Below are positions 15,685-20,910 of a DNA stretch of 22,512 bases, in pieces. This stretch comes from Candidatus Saccharimonadia bacterium. GTDB lineage: Bacteria > Patescibacteriota > Saccharimonadia > Saccharimonadales > 2-12-FULL-41-12. Each line of letters begins with the position of its first letter. The stretch's first letter is position 1. The notes under the pieces are model-generated. The model worked only from the letters and a program-made list of their open reading frames with translations, was not told the DNA's origin and ran no database searches. Position numbers and translations under genes: made by a program. The DNA lies in contig JALQXV010000011.1 in NCBI GenBank assembly GCA_023263015.1, positions 1 through 22,512 of the forward strand. The letters run 5' to 3'.

Positions 15685-17380
15685 CGTCTAGCCAAGACAA
15701 GCCTTGCATTTGCCAGTTGCTAGCTCCTTCAGCAACAGGCTGGAAGTGCTCACGATATACGCCTGGCTGTAGCGTCCACGGTGCTGTCACATTAAACTCG
15801 AATCGCGCGATTTGATTTGGCTTCACAATATGTTGCTCGGCGGATAATGTTGTACCGTTTGCTTCGTAGACTCGAGCGAACACAACGGCAGGGCGACCAG
15901 CTGACGGCCAGCCATAACTGAAGATGCTTGCGCGGTTAATGTCTCGAGTGGCTGCTAAGTGAATTGGAGTCACAACGCTATTAGGTCGAGAAACGTCATC
16001 GTACCACCAGTCTCCACCGGTATTGCGGTACGAAATCTGCATTGGCTTGCTTTCGCCAGCGTTTAATTTAGGATAAGCGCTTTGTGAATGGAAGGTTGCC
16101 TGATAACGTGGCTTAACATCAATATCAAACCAAGCAAGTCCGCCAATATTCCATGCGTCACTACCCTCTAGAACAGGCTGGAAGTGCTCACGATATACGC
16201 CTGGCTGTAGCGTCCACGGTGCTGTCACCTTGAACTCAAAGCGTGCAACTTGCCCTGGTTTTACGAGGTGTTGATTTGCAGCTAGCGTAACGCCGTCATT
16301 CTCGAATACTTTGCTAAACATTAGGTTAGGGCGACCAGCTGACGGCCAGCCATAACTGAAGATGCTTGCGCGGTTAATGTCTCGAGTGGCTGCTAAGTGA
16401 ACCGGCGGAATGCCCGGCCAGCTCATGCCATCATCGTGCCAGTCCCAGTTACCGTTGTTCTTAAATTCAATGTATGAAGTTTTAGTTTCTCCAGGATAAA
16501 TACTTGGGGTAGGACCTTGACCGTGGTAGGTGGCACTAAACAAGTCAGAGTAGGTCGTACCAAACCATTCATTAAACATGCGCCAGAAGTTACGGTTACC
16601 ATAGGCACTACATCCATCACCGGTGCCGTATAAGTTGTTCAGCGCTGCTGCATTTGGCTGATACGGGGTATAGATATAAAGGCTTGAAGTAGCTTGATTC
16701 TGGATATAGACATTAGAACCGCTACAGCCGCCATTTGGATTGTAACCAATGAAATTATTGCGGTAAGGACGATAGCTGGTAAATATGTTTGTATCTTGGG
16801 CGTAACGCTTAAATTGACGGGCACCGTAATAGACTTGCTTAAAGAATCCAGCGTAATTTGGGTCACAGCCATTAGGCCAGTTAGCAGGTGGATTATCTGG
16901 GCAGCCAAAACCGGTGGCTTTGGTGTACTGAATTGCCCATGGCCAAGTATCTGTAATAAAAGATTGCTCTTTTTGCAGAGTGATTAGGATTACTTTTTGG
17001 TTAATACCGCAACTAACACCTACTTCATAAATAATTTCGGCAGCAGATTTGTTGCCACCACTAAAGCCATTACAGTATGCGTCACCTGCAATGCTCCACG
17101 TATCTTGGCGGTAATCTTTAAGACATGTGTATGGAGCGCCCGAGTCGTTAGGGCTTGAACTTCGAGCATGATACGTGTCACAGGTTGGAACTTTAGCATC
17201 AAGAAAGGCTTGAATCTGAAGTGGCATCAAGCCTTTGCCGTTATAGAACATGCCATCATCAATAATCCTGCCAGCCTGAAAGTCAGAGCCAGATAAAGCC
17301 TCAACTCGATCTGAACGGTAACCTAAAACTGTCACTAGGCTAAACGTCAGGACTAAGAGAAGGAATAGTTTCTTGATCAT
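15674..17380 (-). CDS. Secreted cysteine-rich putative wall hydrolase with two Ig-like domains
   Basis: 568 residues with a signal peptide (MIKK, hydrophobic 5-20, cleavage near 29). Residues about 33-285 belong to an uncharacterised secreted family I recognise from Actinobacteria: GRIIDDGMFYNG, LMPLQIQAFLD, SAAEIIYEVG, ILITLQKEQSFITDTWP, YAGFFKQVYYGARQFKRY. The helix with Glu138 in LQKEQS resembles lysozyme-like/transglycosylase active sites, so peptidoglycan cleavage is a reasonable but unproven guess. Eight cysteines (67, 86, 103, 124, 160, 172, 219, 257) could form four disulfides. Two NBR1-type Ig-like domains follow (about 286-420 and 430-568), near-copies of each other. Its ATG overlaps the stop of the upstream membrane-protein gene as TAATG. 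Confidence 0.75.
   Translation of the reverse strand: MIKKLFLLLVLTFSLVTVLGYRSDRVEALSGSDFQAGRIIDDGMFYNGKGLMPLQIQAFLDAKVPTCDTYHARSSSPNDSGAPYTCLKDYRQDTWSIAGDAYCNGFSGGNKSAAEIIYEVGVSCGINQKVILITLQKEQSFITDTWPWAIQYTKATGFGCPDNPPANWPNGCDPNYAGFFKQVYYGARQFKRYAQDTNIFTSYRPYRNNFIGYNPNGGCSGSNVYIQNQATSSLYIYTPYQPNAAALNNLYGTGDGCSAYGNRNFWRMFNEWFGTTYSDLFSATYHGQGPTPSIYPGETKTSYIEFKNNGNWDWHDDGMSWPGIPPVHLAATRDINRASIFSYGWPSAGRPNLMFSKVFENDGVTLAANQHLVKPGQVARFEFKVTAPWTLQPGVYREHFQPVLEGSDAWNIGGLAWFDIDVKPRYQATFHSQSAYPKLNAGESKPMQISYRNTGGDWWYDDVSRPNSVVTPIHLAATRDINRASIFSYGWPSAGRPAVVFARVYEANGTTLSAEQHIVKPNQIARFEFNVTAPWTLQPGVYREHFQPVAEGASNWQMQGLSWLDVSR
15734..15790. repeat. 57-bp exact direct repeat, copy 1 (copy 2 at 16172-16228)
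   Basis: The two 57-base blocks are identical and 438 bp (146 codons) apart. They encode the same C-terminal strands of the two Ig-like domains (VTAPWTLQPGVYREHFQPV region). Confidence 0.92.
15890..15963. repeat. 74-bp exact direct repeat, copy 1 (copy 2 at 16328-16401)
   Basis: A second identical pair in the same gene, also 438 bp apart, encoding HLAATRDINRASIFSYGWP and adjoining residues in both Ig-like domains. Sequence between the 57- and 74-bp blocks is more diverged. Confidence 0.92.
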
Positions 17381-17940
17381 TATCTAACCTCAAATTTAGT
17401 AGTATCTGATTGACCGCTGGCAAAAGATGACTTATACGAAACAGAAGCCTGCCACATGCCTTTACTGGCAAATTCAGAGGAGTCAACAGATACGGTTGGG
17501 CAGTAGGTCGCATTGCCTTCTTTAACCGCAGATACACTACGGGTAATCTTTGCGCCGTTAGTTAGCTCTATGGTGCAAGTTCCGCCGTCTTCAAAAATTC
17601 CAGGCACGTAACTGCCGACCTCAATTTTATTGCCGTTTTGTTCGGCGTAAGTTACGACAGGTTTAACAGTTCGGAGGCCGCTTCCGCTATTTTGTTCTTG
17701 TTGAGCTTTTACCTTGGCTGCATTGTCATTAATCTGCTGCTTATTATCTTCGGCTTGCTTCTTTTCATTTTCGGTTGGAGGGTCAAGATTAACGGTTTCT
17801 TTTTGCGCATTGGTGGTCGCTGGTTCAACCTTTGATTGCCCAGACTTTTGCGTGTATATAAAAACTCCACCCCCTATGACCACAACAGCTGCGAGGAGGC
17901 TGAGAATGGTTATTTTTGATCGTAGTTTTATTTTTGTCAT
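17380..17940 (-). CDS. Small membrane-anchored protein with extracytoplasmic beta domain
   Basis: 186 residues of unknown function. A basic N terminus and hydrophobic residues 10-29 form a signal anchor. Residues about 32-85 are a polar Gln/Asn/Lys/Glu-rich spacer likely to be extended or coiled. Residues about 90-186 form a beta-rich, Ig-like domain with two cysteines (in GGTCTIEL and ATYCPTV) that could form a disulfide outside the cell. The last codons overlap the start of the putative wall hydrolase (TAATG), so the two are probably made together, and this protein may tether or assist it. It has the best promoter in the window. Confidence 0.65.
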   Translation of the reverse strand: MTKIKLRSKITILSLLAAVVVIGGGVFIYTQKSGQSKVEPATTNAQKETVNLDPPTENEKKQAEDNKQQINDNAAKVKAQQEQNSGSGLRTVKPVVTYAEQNGNKIEVGSYVPGIFEDGGTCTIELTNGAKITRSVSAVKEGNATYCPTVSVDSSEFASKGMWQASVSYKSSFASGQSDTTKFEVR

Positions 17941-17951
17941 AATTTAACATT

Positions 17952-17980
17952 ATTATAACAAAAGATAAGCGTTTTGTCGA
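17952..17980 (-). promoter_or_regulatory. Near-consensus promoter of the membrane-protein/hydrolase operon
   Basis: Minus strand: TCGACA (17980-17975, 5 of 6 matches to the -35), 17-nt spacer, and extended -10 TGTTATAAT (TATAAT at 17957-17952). Predicted +1 is near 17945, leaving about 5 nt before the ATG at 17940. Confidence 0.75.
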
Positions 17981-18034
17981 GAGTTTTACCGTTGTCAAAT
18001 TCTACTTAGCTAAGAACTAATTATTTAGATCGGT

Positions 18035-18040
18035 TATAAT
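18035..18040 (+). promoter_or_regulatory. -10 element of the manC operon, near-leaderless start
   Basis: Perfect TATAAT ending 9 nt before the ATG at 18050, so the predicted +1 (18047) leaves about 3 nt of leader and no ribosome-binding site. No good -35 is visible. Confidence 0.55.
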
Positions 18041-18049
18041 GGTTTTTAT

Positions 18050-19102
18050 ATGATCGTAGTAATAATTGCAGGGGGGTCAGGTACACGTTTGTGGCCGCTC
18101 TCGACCTCAGACTATCCAAAACAACTTTTAGCGCTAGCCGGCGAGAAATCAATGGTTCAGAACACATACGAGCGAGCTCGCCGAATGAGCGACAACGTAT
18201 ACGTCGTTCCAGACATTAGTCACGCGCATCACATCAAAGACCAGCTCCCAGAGCTTGGAGACGAGAACTTTATCGTTGAACCTGGTCGGCGCGGTACAGC
18301 GAACTGTATTGTGGCGGCACTAGCTCACATTTCTAAAAAACATAGTGCTGACGAGCCAATTGTTTTTCTTTCGGCTGATCACCATATTCGTGATACCGAA
18401 GGCTTTGTTCGCTCTTTCCAAGTAGCAGCTGCTACCTCTGAAAAGTACAACGAGATTGCGCTAATTGGGATTGAGCCAACATATCCAGCGACTGGTTTTG
18501 GATATATCCATCGCAATGGCGAAATTGACGGACAGGCAAATGTTCATCGCGTAGAAAGCTTTAAAGAAAAGCCAGATTTTGAAACTGCTAAGAGCTATAT
18601 TGCCTCTGGTAATTATCTCTGGAACTGTGGCTACTTTGTTGGCTCAATTAATACATTCCTAAAGGAAATGGAAGCTAGTGCACCGGAGCTTAAAGAAAAT
18701 TACCTAAAACTGTGCGCAATTGATGATCCTTCTTCAGATGAATACAAAGATATCTACCTTAGCTTTGAAAATGAAGTTATCGACCGCGCCCTAATTGAAA
18801 AAGCTAAAGACCTAGCAGTAATCTCTGCCAGCTTTGACTGGATGGACCTTGGTTCGTTTAAGGATCTTCATTTGGCTAACGAGTCAGATGAGCAAGGTAA
18901 TCACTTCCGAGGCAATCTTATTCGTAGCGAAGAAGTTGAGAATGCGTATATTCGTAACGAAGAAGAGAAGCCGGTAATTGTGATTGGCTTAGACAATGTA
19001 GCGATCGTGAACACCCCGAACGGTATTCTGGTCACTCGTAAAGACTTGTCACAAAAAGTCGGTGATATTGTTAAGCAAATGAATAAGGAGCTTGAGAAAT
19101 AA
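18050..19102 (+). CDS. manC: Mannose-1-phosphate guanylyltransferase
   Basis: Makes GDP-D-mannose from mannose-1-phosphate and GTP, supplying Gmd. 350 residues, the length of the nucleotidyltransferase unit alone. It has the pyrophosphorylase signature GGSGTRLWPLS at 8-18, YPKQLL, VEPGRRGTANCI, ADHHI, GYIH and FKEKP at 171-175, plus NYLWNCGYF. It lacks the cupin mannose-6-phosphate isomerase domain that follows this unit in bifunctional AlgA/WbpW-type proteins; a matching cupin is encoded separately at 20374-20901. It is followed 2 nt later by the phosphomannomutase gene. Confidence 0.93.
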   Translation: MIVVIIAGGSGTRLWPLSTSDYPKQLLALAGEKSMVQNTYERARRMSDNVYVVPDISHAHHIKDQLPELGDENFIVEPGRRGTANCIVAALAHISKKHSADEPIVFLSADHHIRDTEGFVRSFQVAAATSEKYNEIALIGIEPTYPATGFGYIHRNGEIDGQANVHRVESFKEKPDFETAKSYIASGNYLWNCGYFVGSINTFLKEMEASAPELKENYLKLCAIDDPSSDEYKDIYLSFENEVIDRALIEKAKDLAVISASFDWMDLGSFKDLHLANESDEQGNHFRGNLIRSEEVENAYIRNEEEKPVIVIGLDNVAIVNTPNGILVTRKDLSQKVGDIVKQMNKELEK

Positions 19103-19104
19103 CT

Positions 19105-19860
19105 ATGTCTAAAAAAGTAATCGCTTTTGACCTTGACGACACCTTAGCAGTAACTAAGTCTCCAATTAGTGACAAGATGTCAGAATTACTTGGCAAACTT
19201 GTGCAAGACTATGAAATTTGTATTATCTCTGGTGGTCGCTTTGAACAATTCAAGAAGCAGGTCATTGACCGACTTGAGATTGAGCCGCACTTACTTAACC
19301 GATTCCATCTAATGCCGTCATGCGGAACTCGTTATTACCGCTATGAAGAGTCGAAACAAGACTGGAAGCAGCTTTACGCCGAGGATCTTACCGAAGAACA
19401 GAAACAGAACGTGATTACAGCACTAACCGAAGGAGCTAAAGAGCTCGGCCTTTGGGAAGAGAAGCCATACGGAGACATTATTGAAGACCGTGGTAGTCAG
19501 ATTACTTTTTCTGCACTTGGACAACAGGCTCCTGCAGAGAAGAAGTACGCATGGGACCCTGATAAGAAAAAGAAGACCGCTTTACGTGACTATGTTGCGG
19601 CTCGTGTAGATGATCTAGAAGTACGTGTAGGTGGCACAACGTCAGTCGACATCACTCGTATTGGTGTAGACAAAGCATACGGTATGCGTAAGCTTATGGA
19701 AGCTCTTGGAATAGGCAAGGATGAAATCCTTTTCTTTGGTGATAGCTTGCAAGAGGGCGGCAACGACTACCCAGTAAAAGCTATGGGCATCGATTCAATC
19801 GAAGTCGAATCATGGCAGGAAACTGCAGTTGGCGTTGACGTTCTTTGCCAAGTTGCATAG
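19105..19860 (+). CDS. HAD-type phosphomannomutase
   Basis: 251-residue HAD-IIB protein resembling the eukaryotic-type alpha-phosphomannomutase, which interconverts mannose-6-phosphate and mannose-1-phosphate. Motif I FDLDDTL places the phosphorylated nucleophile at Asp9 and the acid/base at Asp11. Motif II is SGG at about 41-43. The cap region includes PSCGTRYY and DRGSQITFSALG, equivalent to the sugar-phosphate binding region. Motif IV appears as FFGDSLQEGGNDYPVK. Its place directly after manC supports mannose metabolism over a general sugar phosphatase. Many bacteria with this pathway instead use the unrelated alpha-D-phosphohexomutase (ManB/AlgC); none is in the window. Confidence 0.82.
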   Translation: MSKKVIAFDLDDTLAVTKSPISDKMSELLGKLVQDYEICIISGGRFEQFKKQVIDRLEIEPHLLNRFHLMPSCGTRYYRYEESKQDWKQLYAEDLTEEQKQNVITALTEGAKELGLWEEKPYGDIIEDRGSQITFSALGQQAPAEKKYAWDPDKKKKTALRDYVAARVDDLEVRVGGTTSVDITRIGVDKAYGMRKLMEALGIGKDEILFFGDSLQEGGNDYPVKAMGIDSIEVESWQETAVGVDVLCQVA

Positions 19861-19870
19861 TTAAACCAAT

Positions 19871-20377
19871 ATGGATAAAGCTGAAGAAAAACAACTAGCA
19901 GATCTATTGTCTAAGCTAGAGCCCGGCTTTCTGCCATACGAAATTTTTGTGCAGATTGCTCGGCTTGTGGTTCTTTCTATTATTGAATTTGTCCCTTTAC
20001 GAACTAATAATGGCGTAGTCGAAGTTTTGCTGCTCGAGCGAGAACCAGATGATGATATTTGGCCAGGCGAAGTTCATACCCCAGGCACGGTTGTACGTCC
20101 AACGGACAGCTCTGGAGATATTTACAAAGCTTTTGAGCGTATTCGGCAAGACGAGCTGAAGGGCATAAAGATTTCAAATGGACACTTTGTTGGCACCCAG
20201 TTGCATTCCAGTCGTCGTGGTATGGAGCATGCACAGATCTTTTGGGTTGAAGTTTACGAAGATCCAATTGTGGGCACATTTTATCCAGTCAACGAGCTAC
20301 CGCCAAATATGATGGAGTCACAAATCGACTTTATAAAACTGGCTGTAAACAGCTATCAGTCAGAGCGGCGAAACTAG
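19871..20377 (+). CDS. Nudix-like protein with a degenerate Nudix box
   Basis: 168 residues, third gene of the manC operon. The core LLLEREPDDDIWPGEVHTPGTVV matches the strand leading into a Nudix box, but the box itself is altered: HTPGT replaces the usual LPGG and the helix reads RIRQDELKG instead of RExxEExG, keeping only the Asp-Glu pair. It may bind a nucleotide sugar without normal hydrolysis, or use a shifted metal site. A housekeeping role is possible; the operon suggests GDP-mannose metabolism. No clear ribosome-binding site precedes the ATG. Its TAG shares CTAG with the stop of the convergent cupin gene. Confidence 0.6.
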   Translation: MDKAEEKQLADLLSKLEPGFLPYEIFVQIARLVVLSIIEFVPLRTNNGVVEVLLLEREPDDDIWPGEVHTPGTVVRPTDSSGDIYKAFERIRQDELKGIKISNGHFVGTQLHSSRRGMEHAQIFWVEVYEDPIVGTFYPVNELPPNMMESQIDFIKLAVNSYQSERRN

Positions 20378-20382
20378 CTTCG
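20369..20382. repeat. Short inverted repeat centred on shared stop codons
   Basis: CGAA ... TTCG flanking the palindrome CTAG, in which both convergent genes (19871-20377 and 20374-20901) end with TAG. With a G-U pair the minus-strand RNA could form a 5-bp stem. Too short and without a T-run to be a classical terminator. Confidence 0.3.
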
Positions 20383-20901
20383 GTTATAGTCGTCAGAAAC
20401 GCGCACAATGTCAGCTTCATCGGATGGTTGACCTTCGACGGTGTGTTGCCAAATTTCGGCTACTACACCCCAGTTTCCCAAACCGGCGAGTCGGTGTCGA
20501 GCAAGGTCGTCATGCTGTACGGCTTCACCTGTTTCTAGGACGCGTGGCGCCTCAGGAAGTTCGTCGGTCATGCTTTCGTATACCGCAACTGGTCCAAGAA
20601 CGGCTTTCCATAATTCGGCACGTCGGTGGTGGTACTGCCATGAAAGTTTTTGCTCTGGCTGGACCAGCAAGATCTTTGGGCTGAGTTCGGAGCCGTACTT
20701 ATAGATCTCGGCCTTATCTAGTTCTGGGAAGTACTGCTCAATGAAATCATCTGTTGAGTCAGGGCTTATGACAAAGAAGCCACCCCAAGGTCGTTGGTCA
20801 TCAACGTCTGCAATACCTAGGTTCAAGTTATCGAGGTACGCTCGAGTTTGTTCAAAAATTTCTGCTTTGGTTGTCTCTGGAGAAAAGTGTAGTTCGTTCA
20901 T
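20374..20901 (-). CDS. Stand-alone cupin, mannose-6-phosphate isomerase type II-like
   Basis: 175-residue cupin resembling the C-terminal isomerase domain of bifunctional AlgA/ManC proteins, which interconvert fructose-6-phosphate and mannose-6-phosphate. Matching features in order are RPWGGFFV (37-44), QYHHRRAELW with probable metal ligands His91/His92 and Glu96, HRLAG with His136, and the C-terminal DIVRVSDDYNR. The N-terminal 35 residues are extra. It would supply mannose-6-phosphate to the phosphomannomutase next door. It is encoded 9 nt downstream of glmS on the same strand. A TAAAAT at 20913-20908, overlapping the glmS stop and 6 nt before the ATG, could be its own -10. An alternative would be another sugar-phosphate cupin. 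Confidence 0.75.
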   Translation of the reverse strand: MNELHFSPETTKAEIFEQTRAYLDNLNLGIADVDDQRPWGGFFVISPDSTDDFIEQYFPELDKAEIYKYGSELSPKILLVQPEQKLSWQYHHRRAELWKAVLGPVAVYESMTDELPEAPRVLETGEAVQHDDLARHRLAGLGNWGVVAEIWQHTVEGQPSDEADIVRVSDDYNRS

Positions 20902-20910
20902 TACTTAATT

